From contig NZ_CP109592.1 of NCBI RefSeq assembly GCF_036250675.1, positions 2,232,001 through 2,296,000 of the forward strand: DNA of 64,000 bases, read 5' to 3'. Below the pieces are notes generated by a model that was given only the letters and a program-made list of their open reading frames with translations, was not told where the DNA came from and searched no databases. This stretch comes from Streptomyces sp. NBC_01689. GTDB taxonomy: Bacteria; Actinomycetota; Actinomycetes; Streptomycetales; Streptomycetaceae. How positions within the stretch are numbered: position 1 is the first letter of the stretch; each line of letters starts with the position of its first letter. This document shows, piece by piece, positions 1-9,389 of this stretch. Made by a program: the position numbers and the translations under genes.

Positions 1-1287
1 GAGGAGGCAGTCTCCGTCCGCGGGGTCGCCGAGCCGGTCCAGGGCCATGGAGAAGCCCCGCTCCGTCTCCGTGTCGCGCCAGGCGTCGGCCCGGTCGACG
101 ACCTCCTCCATCTCCTCGTCGGTGAGGGTGGAGTGGCGGCGGACCCGGCAGGTGGCCCCGGTACGGCGGACGCGGTTGACGGCCTGCCGGGTGACGCGCA
201 TGTCGCGGCCGCCCAGGTCGAACCCGGCGACGTGCAGGATCGCCTCGTCACCGAGTTCGAGCGCCCCGAGACCCGCCCGGACGAAGGCCCTGGCCCCGTC
301 CTCGGAGGCACCCATGACGGCGGGCACCCAGGCGTAGCGGCGGGCCAGGTCCAGCCACGCGCCGATGGCGTGCGGCCACGCCTCGCGGTCGCCCACCGGG
401 TCGCCGCTGGCGAGGCAGACCCCGGCCTCGACGCGGTAGGTGACGGCGGCCTTGCCGCTGGGCGAGAAGACGACGGCCTTGTCGCGGCGGGTGGCGAAGT
501 AGCCGAGGGAGTCGTCGGCGCCGTAGGTGCGCAGCAGCGCGCGGATCCGGGACTCCTCGTCGCCGTGCAGCGCCGCCTCCAGCCGCTGGGATCGGAAGAG
601 CGTGGCGGCCGCGTTGAGCAGGGCGACGGCACCGAAGAGACCGAGGAGGAAGTACACCGGATGGGGTGGCCGTCCGCCGAACGAGTCGGCGGAGACGAGC
701 CCGCCGCACACCCGGCCGGCCGCCCACGTCAGCCGGTCGCCGCGCGGCAGGGTGCCGGGGAACAGTTCGACCACGCCCCAGCCGAGCAGGATCGCCACGA
801 CGAGCCCGGCGGCCAGGACGGCCAGGGCCCGCCACACGGCGCCGCGCCGGGAGTCGGCGTAGAACTCGCGGCGCGCCACGACCAGGAGCACCAGGGCGAT
901 CCCGCAGACGGCGAACGACGGCAGCGAGTCGGCGTACAGACCCATCGCGAGGCCGACGACGTCGGACAGGACCAACAGGCCGAGGTAGACGACGACCAGC
1001 CACCACGCCACCTTCTTGCGGGCGGCGGTCGCCGCGGCGAGCAGGAAGAGGAAGGCCGCGTACGCGAGGTTCGCGCTCACCGGGACGATCAGCCGGTCGA
1101 GGAGGTCCACCACCGGGCGCAGCAGCCGGCGCAGGGGCTCGACGAAGGCCAGTACGGCGCAGAGCGCGCCGAGGATGCCGAAGAACGCCCCGTACCCCTC
1201 GGGCACCTTGCTGAGGAACCCGTCCCGGGACCGCCGTACGGCACCCCCGGCGCCCTTCGGTCCGCGGGCCTCGACGGTGGCACTCAT
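1..1287 (-). CDS. Phosphatidylglycerol lysyltransferase-domain membrane protein (MprF/LysX-like), C-terminus off window
   Basis: The frame opens at ATG 1287 and stays open for 429 codons to the window edge, so the C-terminus is missing. About six hydrophobic segments (residues about 32-50, 65-88, 94-117, 122-138, 153-173, 213-232) precede a soluble domain from about residue 235. That domain carries stretches typical of the DUF2156 / lysyl-phosphatidylglycerol synthase fold, such as [20 protein letters not shown] and [11 protein letters not shown]. Proteins of this layout transfer an aminoacyl group from tRNA to membrane phosphatidylglycerol, lowering surface negative charge. No lysyl-tRNA synthetase module is visible in the part present. 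The family is confident; the actual lipid substrate is inferred. Confidence 0.8.
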   Translation of the reverse strand, partial: MSATVEARGPKGAGGAVRRSRDGFLSKVPEGYGAFFGILGALCAVLAFVEPLRRLLRPVVDLLDRLIVPVSANLAYAAFLFLLAAATAARKKVAWWLVVVYLGLLVLSDVVGLAMGLYADSLPSFAVCGIALVLLVVARREFYADSRRGAVWRALAVLAAGLVVAILLGWGVVELFPGTLPRGDRLTWAAGRVCGGLVSADSFGGRPPHPVYFLLGLFGAVALLNAAATLFRSQRLEAALHGDEESRIRALLRTYGADDSLGYFATRRDKAVVFSPSGKAAVTYRVEAGVCLASGDPVGDREAWPHAIGAWLDLARRYAWVPAVMGASEDGARAFVRAGLGALELGDEAILHVAGFDLGGRDMRVTRQAVNRVRRTGATCRVRRHSTLTDEEMEEVVDRADAWRDTETERGFSMALDRLGDPADGDCLL

Positions 1288-1364
1288 GGTTCCGACTCTA
1301 GGAAGGGCCGGGCGCCGCCGCCCGTCGAGCGATCCGGCCGCGGCCCACGCGCGCCGGGCACGCC

Positions 1365-1510
1365 GGGCACGGGGGCGTGTCGTGCGGGAGGGCGTGCCGG
1401 GCGCGGGGCATGTGGTGCGGGAGGGAGTGCCGGGGCACGGGACAGGTCGTGCACGAGGGAGTGCCGGGCGCGGGGTGAGTCGTGTGCGGGGCGGGTCGTG
1501 CGCGGGGTGC
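1365..1510. repeat. Degenerate tandem repeat, period about 33-34 bp
   Basis: The 337-base gap between the lysyltransferase-like gene and the stress protein gene contains three or more imperfect copies of a G-rich unit. The sub-motif GTGC(G/A)(G/C)GAGGG begins at 1382, 1415 and 1449, each followed by AGTGCCGGG-like sequence. Spacing is 33 and 34 bp. The remainder of the gap holds no gene I can support. Confidence 0.6.
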
Positions 1511-1624
1511 AGTGGTCGCCGGAGTCGCCTCCGGCGTACACCGATACGGCCGACACGCCGTCCCCCTGGTATCCACACGCCCCGCCCGCCTCCCGGACCT
1601 GCGGGTTCCGATAGCCTCGGCGCT

Positions 1625-2089
1625 GTGGCGGAACAGCAACCCTCGCACCAGTTCGAGCGCGGCACGGACGGTCCCAAGGTCATCGTCGTCGGCGTCGACG
1701 GCTCCGACTCGTCGCTGCGCGCCGCGGCGTACGCGGGCGGCCTGGCCAGGCGGCAGCACGCGCTGCTGGCCGTGGTCTACATCCAGCCCGTCATGGCCGC
1801 CGGAGCGGCCTTCGGAGCCCCGGTCGCGGAGACGACGGACCGGATCGCCGAGGACCTCATCGCACAGATCCGTGAGGCCGCCGGACGGGTCAAGGACATA
1901 TTCGACGTGCGCTGGGAGTTCCACACCTTCCGCGGCGACCCGTACAACGGTCTGGTGAAGGCGGCGGACGAACTCACCGCGGACGCCGTGGTGGTCGGCG
2001 CCTCCGAGCAGGCGGGCCACCGCATCGTCGGTTCGGTGGCGATCCGGCTGGTGAAGGCCGGGCGCTGGCCGGTCACCGTCGTCCCGTAG
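1625..2089 (+). CDS. Universal stress protein family protein
   Basis: A 154-residue single UspA domain. The N-terminal strand [12 protein letters not shown] and the C-terminal block ending in RWPVTVVP are diagnostic of the fold. The ATP-binding loop (usually G-x2-G-x9-GS/T) is degenerate here, reading [15 protein letters not shown], so nucleotide binding is uncertain. I chose GTG 1625 because the frame upstream is Arg-rich shadow sequence; the ribosome binding site is weak. It stands alone between two non-coding gaps, so a stress-responsive monocistronic gene is likely, but the sequence does not show the regulator. Confidence 0.88.
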   Translation: MAEQQPSHQFERGTDGPKVIVVGVDGSDSSLRAAAYAGGLARRQHALLAVVYIQPVMAAGAAFGAPVAETTDRIAEDLIAQIREAAGRVKDIFDVRWEFHTFRGDPYNGLVKAADELTADAVVVGASEQAGHRIVGSVAIRLVKAGRWPVTVVP

Positions 2090-2461
2090 GGCCTTTCCTC
2101 CGGATCGGGCCGGATCGGGCCGCCGACACCTTCCCGCCGGCGCGGGCGGGGTCCGCCGCCTGCGCCCGCACGGCGGAGAAGGGCGTCGACGCCGAGCGTC
2201 GGCAACCGACACCGACGCCCCGGCCGGTCGTGCGGGACCCCGATCCCCCGGCACGATCCGGAAGACGGGCGCCGCGCCGGGCACGCGGACCGCACGGCGG
2301 GCACGCGGGCACGCGGACGCGCGGACGCGCGGACGCGCCGAACGGCACGCGCCGGCCCGCTGGACCGTTCACCGTGCCGTTCACCGACCGCATCGACCGC
2401 CCACCGCAGACCCTTGCCCCGCCCCTGTGCGCGCGGGGCGACAGCCGCTGGCATACAGGCC
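2090..2461. other. Intergenic gap with short GC-rich repeats
   Basis: No gene is supported in these 372 bases. There is a 10-bp direct duplication (CGGATCGGGC, about 2100-2119) and a run of short GCACGCGG/GCGCGGAC-type repeats at about 2275-2340. The promoter of the downstream sigma factor gene should lie at the right end, but no clear -35/-10 pair is visible. Confidence 0.45.
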
Positions 2462-3001
2462 ATGACGGCCGGAACCACCACCAAGACGACCGCCGAGCAC
2501 GAGTTGGCCGCGCTGCAGCGCGAGCACGGACGGCCCCTCTTCGCCCTGCTGCTGCGCCTGTCCGACGGCGACCGGCAGCGCGCCGAGGATCTGCTGCAGG
2601 AGACGTTCGTACGGGCCTGGCAGCACCCCGAGGCGCTGCGCGCCGACGACTTCACCTCCGTACGTCCCTGGCTGCTCACCGTGGGACGACGGCTCGCGAT
2701 CGACGCGCGCCGGGCCCGTCAGGCGCGGCCCCCCGAGGTGGGCGACGCGGTGCTGGACAACGCGCGGGTCTGCGCGGATCACGCCGAAAGGTCGGCGGCG
2801 ACGCTCGATGTGCGGGAGGCTGTGAAGACTCTCACTCCCGAGCACCGTGAAGTCCTGGTGCTGGTGTACTTCCAGGGGGCGAGTGTGGCGGAGGCCGCCG
2901 CCGCGCTCGGAATCCCGCCCGGTACGGTGAAGTCGCGGGCCTACTACGCGTTGCGCGCCCTGCGTCGGGTCCTTCCGGGATACGCGGCCGACCTGCGGTG
3001 A
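2462..3001 (+). CDS. ECF-type RNA polymerase sigma factor
   Basis: A 179-residue group 4 sigma factor. Region 2 covers roughly residues 24-90, with the DLLQETFVRAWQ helix and the PWLLTVGRRLAIDARR segment that contacts the -10 element. Region 4 covers about 118-170, with LTPEHREVLVLVYFQG and the helix-turn-helix AEAAAALGIPPGTVKSRA. Start ATG 2462 gives a clean region 2 N-terminus. It heads a cassette with a small protein (3136) and a zinc anti-sigma factor (4196), its probable antagonist. Target promoters cannot be read from this window. Confidence 0.93.
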   Translation: MTAGTTTKTTAEHELAALQREHGRPLFALLLRLSDGDRQRAEDLLQETFVRAWQHPEALRADDFTSVRPWLLTVGRRLAIDARRARQARPPEVGDAVLDNARVCADHAERSAATLDVREAVKTLTPEHREVLVLVYFQGASVAEAAAALGIPPGTVKSRAYYALRALRRVLPGYAADLR

Positions 3002-3135
3002 AACCGAGCGCCGGGTCAAGCCTCCGTAAAGCGCCTGCCAAGGACCATGGTTGAGTATTCCGCTTGTCCTCATCCGTGTTCCGACCGAGAGCCCGGGTCG
3101 GGCGACGCGCACGCACCGGAGGAAGGCAGGAAGGG

Positions 3136-3651
3136 ATGCTGCACAGAGGTCAAGAGAGCACGGACGGCACCGGCGGCGGGGAACTCACGGTCCCCATGGC
3201 CTGGTTGTACGCCGAGTACATCGCCGACGAGCTGTTGCGGACCGGCGACCTGATGCCGCCCACGTCCTTCGAGTTCCGCGCCGGGCGTGACGCCCTGGCC
3301 CTCACCATCTTCCTCTCCGACAGCGACGGCGAACTCTCGGGCATCCGGGTCGTCTCGCAACTGGAGACCTGGCTCTCGCTGACCGCCTACGACCAGCCGT
3401 GGCAGGACTGGGTGCGTGAGCACATGGCCCGGCGCACGGCCGAGGCCGCCGACCGGGGCGGGCCCGCCCCGGACCTGGAACTGGCCGCGGCGGCCTGGCG
3501 CTGGCTGGAGGAGACCGAACTGCTCGCCCCCGACCTGGACGCCGTACCCGGCGGCGGGCCGATCCCCGGCGAGGACGACGGCCCCAAGGTGTGGACGCCG
3601 GCGTGGCAACTGGGCCTGCCCCTGGGGCACCTGGCGATCCACCTCTTCTGA
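3136..3651 (+). CDS. Conserved-looking hypothetical protein between sigma and anti-sigma genes
   Basis: A 171-residue soluble acidic protein with no signal peptide or membrane segment. It begins at ATG 3136 behind a GGAAGG-type ribosome binding site. The sequence is rich in Trp and Leu (AWLYAEYIADELL, PWQDWVREHMARR, AWRWLEETELL) and suggests a small alpha/beta domain. I do not recognise a named family. Its position 134 bp after the sigma gene and before the anti-sigma gene suggests a partner or accessory factor of that regulatory pair; this is inference from order alone. Confidence 0.75.
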   Translation: MLHRGQESTDGTGGGELTVPMAWLYAEYIADELLRTGDLMPPTSFEFRAGRDALALTIFLSDSDGELSGIRVVSQLETWLSLTAYDQPWQDWVREHMARRTAEAADRGGPAPDLELAAAAWRWLEETELLAPDLDAVPGGGPIPGEDDGPKVWTPAWQLGLPLGHLAIHLF

Positions 3652-3657
3652 CCCGCT

Positions 3658-3780
3658 GACCGGCCGCGCTCCCGCCTCCCCCGACCGAGCACGCTCCAGG
3701 CTCCTCCGACCGACCGCGTTTCCTTCTCCTCCTGCCGACCGCGCTCCTCACTCCACCGACCGCGCGCCCTCCGCCTCACG
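3658..3780. repeat. Pyrimidine-rich degenerate tandem repeat (about 25-30 bp unit)
   Basis: Four to five imperfect copies of a unit starting GACCG(A/C)(G/C)CGCGCTCC followed by a CT-rich tail lie just after the stop at 3651 (copies begin near 3658, 3683, 3708, 3735 and 3759). The rest of the 544-base gap up to 4195 is C-rich and holds no supported gene. A short dyad TGTCCG-CA-CGGACA sits at 3783-3796. Confidence 0.5.
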
Positions 3781-4195
3781 GTTGTCCGCACGGACACACC
3801 CTCGAACCCGTGACCGGTCCTCCGAACGCGTCCCGGCCCCGGCCGCCTTCCGATCACCACCCTCCCGGCCCCGCGACCCCTTTCCCCACCACCTCCTCCG
3901 CCCCGCGCCCCTTCGACCGGACGCCTCCTCCGACCCCCGCACACACCCCGCGCACAGCCGTCACCTCGGACCGGGGGCCTCCCCGCGATCCTCCGGCCGC
4001 CACCCCGCGGACGCGTCCCGGGCAACTTTTCCCGACGCGCACCAATCCGGGGGAGCGTCCGCTCCGAACGTCTTCGCCACGTCTTCGCCGCGATTCCGGA
4101 CGAGCTTGAGTGATTCGGCGGTCTGGTCCGTACCGGTGGGCAACAGCAACACCACCCCCACCCCGCTCGATCGCCACGAGGATTCGGTATTCGGT

Positions 4196-4894
4196 ATGAG
4201 GTCCCTGGAACGGCATCGTGACGTCGGCGCCTACGCGCTCGGCGTGCTGGACGAGGCGGATGCCTTCCGCTTCGAGGATCACCTCATGGAGTGCCCCCAG
4301 TGCGCGGCGCACGTGAGTGAGTTCAAACCCGCCGCACGGCAGATGATGCTGTACCGGCTGGCCACACCGCGCACCGTGCACCCCTTCGCGGCACCCGGAC
4401 CCCGGCTGCTGGACACCCTGCTCGGCGAGGTCGCGGGCCGCCGCCGGGCCGGCCGCAGACGCTGGCTGTACGCGGTGGCCGCCGCCGTGGTCTTCGCGGT
4501 GGGCGGTCCCTCGCTCGCCATGGTGTCCTCGCACGGCCCGGCGTCCGGCGGCTCCTCCTCCGACCGGGCCGGCGCGACCGCCCAGGCCGCCGCGACGGAC
4601 GCGGACACCGGCGTCTGGGCCCGGATCACCACTCAGGACCGGGCCTGGGGCAGCGAGGTCGACGTCGAGGTCAAGGACTCCGGGGGCCCGCGCCCCTGCC
4701 AGCTCGTCGCCGTCGGCAAGGACGGGTCGGAGCAGACGGTCACCAGCTGGATGGTGCCCGACCACGACGGCGCGGCCACCAGCATGCAGGGCGGCGCCTC
4801 GATGTCCGCCTCGGACATCAGCAGGTTCGAGGTGCGCACGGCGGACGGCAAACACCTGGTGACGGTCAAGTCCCCCGGGGACGGGACTACTTGA
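4196..4894 (+). CDS. Zinc-containing anti-sigma factor (ZAS family), membrane-anchored
   Basis: A 232-residue protein starting at ATG 4196. The N-terminal domain contains the ZAS signature H29-x3-C33-x2-C36 within EDHLMECPQC, the zinc site used by this family to hold ECF sigma factors. A hydrophobic segment at about residues 90-110 follows an Arg-rich stretch, so the ZAS domain should be cytoplasmic and the C-terminal 120 residues extracytoplasmic. The extracytoplasmic part looks like a beta-rich sensor domain (WARITTQDRAWGSEVDVEV). Its natural partner is the sigma factor at 2462, although a 544-base gap separates it from the intervening gene, so it may have its own promoter. The stop overlaps the convergent DNA glycosylase gene by 8 bp. 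Confidence 0.9.
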   Translation: MRSLERHRDVGAYALGVLDEADAFRFEDHLMECPQCAAHVSEFKPAARQMMLYRLATPRTVHPFAAPGPRLLDTLLGEVAGRRRAGRRRWLYAVAAAVVFAVGGPSLAMVSSHGPASGGSSSDRAGATAQAAATDADTGVWARITTQDRAWGSEVDVEVKDSGGPRPCQLVAVGKDGSEQTVTSWMVPDHDGAATSMQGGASMSASDISRFEVRTADGKHLVTVKSPGDGTT

Positions 4895-5747
4895 GCAGAC
4901 GGGAGAGCCGGCGGTCGGCCAGTGGCCTGCCGCCCGTCTGACAGGTCGGGCAGTACTGCAGCGAGGAGTCGCTGAAGGAGACCTCGCGAATGGTGTCACC
5001 GCACACCGGACAGGGCTCACCCGTCCGGCCGTGCACCCGGAGCCCGGTCTTCTTCTCCCGTTTGAGACGGCCCGCGGCCAGCCCGTGGGAGCGCTCCACC
5101 GCCTCGGAGAGCGTCCCCCGCAGCGCCTCGTACAGCCGGCCGGTCTCCTCGGGCGTCAGCGAGGAGGCGAGCTTGAAGGGGGACATCCTGGCGGCGTGCA
5201 GGATCTCGTCGCTGTACGCGTTCCCCACTCCCGCGATCAGGCTCTGGTCCCGCAGAGCGCCCTTGAGGCGGCGCCGCTCCCCCTCCAGCAGCCGTGCGAA
5301 CCGTGCCTCGTCGAAATCGGCGGCGAGCGGGTCGGGGCCGAGGCGCGCCACCCCCGGGATCTCCTCCGGGTCCTGGACCACATGGACCGCGAGTCTCTTC
5401 TGGGTGCCCGCCTCGGTCAGGTCGAAGCCCTCGCCGCTCTCCAGGGCGACCCGCAGCGCCAGCGGGCCCTTGCCCGGCTTGGGCGGGCCGTCCGGCAGCG
5501 GGTTCCGCCACTGCAGCCAGCCCGCGCGGGCCAGATGGGTCACCAGATGCAGGCCGTCGGCCTCGATGTCGAGGAACTTGCCCCGCCGGCGCACGGCGGT
5601 GACCTCGCGGCCCTCGAAGGCGGTGAGGGGCGGGTCGTAGGTCTTCAGGACACTGATGGCGACGGGCAGCACACGCACGACCCGGCGGCCGACGAGATGG
5701 TCGGCCAGGAAGTCCCTGAGCGCTTCGACCTCTGGCAGTTCCGGCAT
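4887..5747 (-). CDS. Fpg/Nei family DNA glycosylase/AP lyase
   Basis: A 286-residue base-excision repair enzyme. It starts MPELPEVE; after Met removal the N-terminal proline and following glutamate are the catalytic residues of the Fpg/Nei family. The loop lysine motif RRRGKFLDI and a helix-two-turn-helix region (DQSLIAGVGNAYSDEIL) are present. A C-terminal zinc finger follows, with CPVCG and CPTCQ pairs about 20 residues apart. ATG 5747 is fixed by the invariant N-terminus. Whether it prefers oxidised purines (Fpg) or pyrimidines (Nei) is not decided by the motifs seen. It overlaps the convergent anti-sigma gene tail by 8 bp. Confidence 0.93.
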   Translation of the reverse strand: MPELPEVEALRDFLADHLVGRRVVRVLPVAISVLKTYDPPLTAFEGREVTAVRRRGKFLDIEADGLHLVTHLARAGWLQWRNPLPDGPPKPGKGPLALRVALESGEGFDLTEAGTQKRLAVHVVQDPEEIPGVARLGPDPLAADFDEARFARLLEGERRRLKGALRDQSLIAGVGNAYSDEILHAARMSPFKLASSLTPEETGRLYEALRGTLSEAVERSHGLAAGRLKREKKTGLRVHGRTGEPCPVCGDTIREVSFSDSSLQYCPTCQTGGRPLADRRLSRLLK

Positions 5748-5835
5748 GCATCCAGAGTGCCATCCGCCACCGACACCACCATCCGGGGCTCCGGTCGGCC
5801 CCGCCCCGCGCCCGGCCGCGGCGCCCGGCCCCCGT

Positions 5836-7911
5836 TCAGTCCCGCCCCGGTACGAGGAACTCGCACCACACGCACTTGCCGCCGCCCCGGGCCTCCACGC
5901 CCCACACGTCGGCGAGCCGGTCGACCAGCAGCAGACCGCGTCCGGAGACACCCGTCACGCCCGCCTCCCGGCGCCTCGGCAGGGCACTGGAGGAGTCCTC
6001 GACCTCGACACGGACCCTGCGGTCGGAGCCGCTGAGAACCCGCAGGGTGACGATCGCGGGCCCCTCGGTGTGCATGAGCGCGTTGGTGATCAGTTCGTCG
6101 GCGACGAGTTCGATCTCGTCGGCGCGCTCGACGGCGCCCCAGGCGCGGACCGCCGCCCTGATCATGTGGCGGGCCTCGGTGAGGGCCTCGGAGTCGCCCG
6201 GCGCGACCCGCTGCTGGAGCCGGCCACCGGACTGCCGGGGTCCGGGCCCCCGGCGGCGCAGGAGCAGCAGGGCCACGTCGTCCTCGCCGCCGCGTTCCTC
6301 GGCCACGTCGATGAGCCGGTCGGCGAGGTCGCGCACGTCCTGCGGTCCCGACCGGATCAGCTCCATGAGGGTGTGCATCCCCTCGTCGAGGTCGACCCCT
6401 GGCTGTTCCACGAGCCCGTCGGTGCACAGCAACAGGGTCTGGCCCGGGTCGAGTTCGATCGTCTCGACCGGATATTCGAGGCGTCCGAACAGGGCGGACA
6501 GGCCGAGCGGCAGACCACCCTCGACGGACAGCCGGCGGCAGGTGCCGTCGGTCCGCCGCACGACCGGGTCGATGTGCCCGGCCCGCACCAGCTGGACGAC
6601 TCCGGTGGACAGGTCGGCCTCCGCGTACAGGCAGGTCGCGAAGCGTTCGGTGTCGAGTTCGTGCAGGAAGACGGAGGCGCGGGCCATCACGGTGGCGGGG
6701 GTGTGCCCCTCGGCGGCGTAGGCGCGCAGCACGATGCGCAGCTGGCCCATGACGGCGGCGGCGTGCGTGTCGTGGCCCTGGACGTCACCGATGACGGCGC
6801 CGACCCGGCCGCCCGGCAGCGGTATCAGGTCGTACCAGTCGCCGCCGATGTCCCGGCCGAGGGAGGCGGAGCGGTAGCGGACGGCGGTGTCCGCGCCGGG
6901 CACGCTCGGGATGCAGCGCGGCAGCATGGCCTGCTGGAGCCCCTGGGCGAGGTCCTTCTCCTGCTCGTAGAACATGGCCCGCTGCAGGCTCTGGGCGATG
7001 CTGCTGCCGAGCGCGACGAGGACGTTGCGCTCCTCGGCGGAGAAGCCGTACCGGTCGTTGTAGAGGAGGCCGAGGGCACCGATGGGGCGCGCCTGGGCGA
7101 TCAGCGGGAGATAGGCGGCCGAGGTGATCTCCAGGTCGGTGATGTGCGGCCACAGCAACGGGTACGACGCGGCGAAGTCCTCGGGCGACTCGATGAAGCG
7201 CGGGGCGAGGGTGCGCACGACCTCGCTCATCGGGTACTCCTCGTCGATCCGGGTGATCAGGGTGCCCGGGACGAAGCTGCCCGCGGGGCCCTCGGCGACG
7301 AGCCGGATGCGGCCGGCCTCGACGAGACCCATCACCAGGCTCGTCGCCCCCAGATGGGTGAGGCCGTGCGTGTCCTTGAGGATGTCGATGACGTCCTGCA
7401 CGGTGCGGGCGTGCGCCAGCGCGGCCGTGGTGATCTGCACGACGTTGGTCTGCTGGCGGCGGGCCTCGTCCTGGGCGGCGAGTTCGTTCCGCGCCGCGCC
7501 CTCGCTCAGTTCCTGCGTGGCGTCGCGCACGATGCCGATGATCCGGCGCGGTCGGCCGGTCCCGTCGCGCCGGATGTGCCCCTGGGTGTGCGTCCAGCGC
7601 AGGGACCCGTCGCGGCGGCGCACGCGGAAGTAGGCGCCGTAGTTCTCGCTGCCGTCCTTGATGGCCTGGGACACCACGGTGTCGAGGCGGATACCCTCCG
7701 CCGGGGGCATCCGTACCGACAGGCCCTCGGGGGACCCGTCGAACTCGTCGGGGCGCAGGTCGAAGATCTCGTGGGCCCGGGCGTCCATGTGGAACAGGCC
7801 GCCGTCCAGGTCCCAGTCGAAGCTGCCCATACGGTTGAGCGCCAGGATCGGATCCGGGTGGGCGGGCCAGTCGTCCGGGAGAGGCAGGGCGCTCGCTCCC
7901 CGATCAACCAT
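5836..7911 (-). CDS. PAS-GAF-PP2C(SpoIIE)-HATPase serine/threonine phosphatase
   Basis: A 691-residue cytoplasmic multidomain regulator. In order: a PAS domain (about residues 20-110, with SFDWDLDGGLFHMD) plus PAC segment; a GAF domain (about 165-320); a SpoIIE-type PP2C phosphatase domain (about 335-545) with the metal-binding motif GGDWYD and the GDVQGHD block; and a C-terminal GHKL/HATPase domain (about 575-690) with N-box ELVADELITNALMH. Such proteins act in anti-anti-sigma partner switching. The C-terminal ATPase resembles an anti-sigma kinase, so one chain could carry both kinase and phosphatase activities. No anti-sigma-antagonist gene is adjacent. Confidence 0.92.
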   Translation of the reverse strand: MVDRGASALPLPDDWPAHPDPILALNRMGSFDWDLDGGLFHMDARAHEIFDLRPDEFDGSPEGLSVRMPPAEGIRLDTVVSQAIKDGSENYGAYFRVRRRDGSLRWTHTQGHIRRDGTGRPRRIIGIVRDATQELSEGAARNELAAQDEARRQQTNVVQITTAALAHARTVQDVIDILKDTHGLTHLGATSLVMGLVEAGRIRLVAEGPAGSFVPGTLITRIDEEYPMSEVVRTLAPRFIESPEDFAASYPLLWPHITDLEITSAAYLPLIAQARPIGALGLLYNDRYGFSAEERNVLVALGSSIAQSLQRAMFYEQEKDLAQGLQQAMLPRCIPSVPGADTAVRYRSASLGRDIGGDWYDLIPLPGGRVGAVIGDVQGHDTHAAAVMGQLRIVLRAYAAEGHTPATVMARASVFLHELDTERFATCLYAEADLSTGVVQLVRAGHIDPVVRRTDGTCRRLSVEGGLPLGLSALFGRLEYPVETIELDPGQTLLLCTDGLVEQPGVDLDEGMHTLMELIRSGPQDVRDLADRLIDVAEERGGEDDVALLLLRRRGPGPRQSGGRLQQRVAPGDSEALTEARHMIRAAVRAWGAVERADEIELVADELITNALMHTEGPAIVTLRVLSGSDRRVRVEVEDSSSALPRRREAGVTGVSGRGLLLVDRLADVWGVEARGGGKCVWCEFLVPGRD

Positions 7912-8018
7912 GGGGCCACCTTGTCAGCATTTGCCGGAATCTTCGACTTCTGAGGACCCGCTCCGGGGCCCTCCGCGCAGGGGCGCGGGGACCGCCGTCC
8001 CGGCGGCCGGCCGGCCGC

Positions 8019-9272
8019 TCAGCTGTCGAAGATGTCGGTCGGGGCGTCGAACACGGTGCCGCTTCCGGGTGACTCGTCGGGCACCGGACCGCCGCCGTCG
8101 GGCAGGCCGGGGAGGTCCGGCAGGGTGTCGGGGCCGGTCTCCTCGCTCGGCTCGTCCGGCCAGGGAACGGTGCCCTCGTCCGACGGAGCCGCCGGGGGCG
8201 GAACGGTGACGGTGGCCGTGGGGCAGTCCGGGGGCGCCGCCACCGGGGTCTGCGCGGGCGTGTCCTCGTCCGGGAGGACGTCGGTCGGGCCGGGCGGTAC
8301 GGTCACGGTCGCCGTCGCGCAGTCGGGCGTGGCGCCGTCGGGCGGGCGGCCCGTTCCGTCCGGTGGGTCGCCGGGGTCGGCCGCGGAGGCGGACGGCGAG
8401 GCCTGCGGGCTGTCCGGGCCGGTCCGGGACCCGTCGGGCGGCCCGATGTCGGGTGCTCCGCCCTCGGGCGGCGGGACGACGGCGTCGCGGTGCCCGTCGT
8501 CGCCGATCCGCCGCTGGATCCAGGTGCGGCCGTCGGGAGCGATGATCGTGACGCTGCCGAGCGGTGCCGGCGCGGAGGTCACCTCCACGACCCGGTCGGG
8601 CCGGAACGAGGACCAGGACCGCCCGCTGGTGGCCGCGGCGCCGCGCGGCGCGACCGGCGGAGTCAGCGGATTGCCGCAGGCGCACCGGAGCCGGGGCACA
8701 CCCCGGTCGTCGACGAGGACGGCCGTGCCCGCCTGCAGCACGGACTGGAATCCGGTCACCCCGCCGTCCCGGTATCCGTGGCCGGTGACCCGGGTGTCGG
8801 CGCGCAGGACGACCGGGGTCAGTCCGCCCAGGAAGTCCGGCAGGGCGTCCTGGGCGATGCCCGCGGCCCGGGCGAAGGCCTGGGCTCTGCGGGGGTCGGC
8901 GGCGAGCAGTCCGGCCTGCCGGGCGACGTCGCAGCTGCCGGCCGACCGGGTGCCGCCGTACAGGCCCGGTGTGCCGCCCGCGAACCGCGCGGGATGCGCC
9001 GTGTCCGTGGTGTCACCGGATGCCGGGGAGGTCCGCGCCGTCGATTGCGGTGTTCGGGTGACGTGCGGCGTGGTCGTGGCGGCGGTGGAGACCGTCGAGT
9101 CGGTGAACGGGTCGGGTCCGCGGGTGGCCGCCGGCTGGAGGAGGATCTCGCCGTCGGAGGCGCCGGACACCGTGTTCTCGCCGGTCCCGCCGCCGTTGCC
9201 GCCGCACCCGGCGACGAGGAGGGCCGCCGAGAGGGCGCAGGCCGTGACGAAGGTTCGGGTGGGTATGCGCAC
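8019..9272 (-). CDS. Secreted lipoprotein with Thr/Pro/Asp-rich tail (DUF6777-like)
   Basis: A 417-residue putative lipoprotein starting at GTG 9272, behind a GGGAGAA ribosome binding site. The signal peptide ends in a lipobox, LLVAGC with C23 as the lipidated residue. A middle domain (about residues 95-250) contains RSAGSCDVARQAGLLAADP and CACGNPLTPP, matching a domain I associate with the Streptomyces DUF6777 family. From about residue 250 the chain is low-complexity and acidic, with a repeated ATVTVPP element after PDC. It should be displayed on the outer face of the membrane. Function is unknown. Confidence 0.75.
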   Translation of the reverse strand: MRIPTRTFVTACALSAALLVAGCGGNGGGTGENTVSGASDGEILLQPAATRGPDPFTDSTVSTAATTTPHVTRTPQSTARTSPASGDTTDTAHPARFAGGTPGLYGGTRSAGSCDVARQAGLLAADPRRAQAFARAAGIAQDALPDFLGGLTPVVLRADTRVTGHGYRDGGVTGFQSVLQAGTAVLVDDRGVPRLRCACGNPLTPPVAPRGAAATSGRSWSSFRPDRVVEVTSAPAPLGSVTIIAPDGRTWIQRRIGDDGHRDAVVPPPEGGAPDIGPPDGSRTGPDSPQASPSASAADPGDPPDGTGRPPDGATPDCATATVTVPPGPTDVLPDEDTPAQTPVAAPPDCPTATVTVPPPAAPSDEGTVPWPDEPSEETGPDTLPDLPGLPDGGGPVPDESPGSGTVFDAPTDIFDS

Positions 9273-9389
9273 CGCGTTCTCCCGTTCATCCCGGACAGGT
9301 CGATGACCATTGTCTGCGTCGCCCGGTTGGCGCACGCAAGCGGAGACGATCACCCGGAGTCACACTGGGAGGGAGAGGAGCGACTCGCC

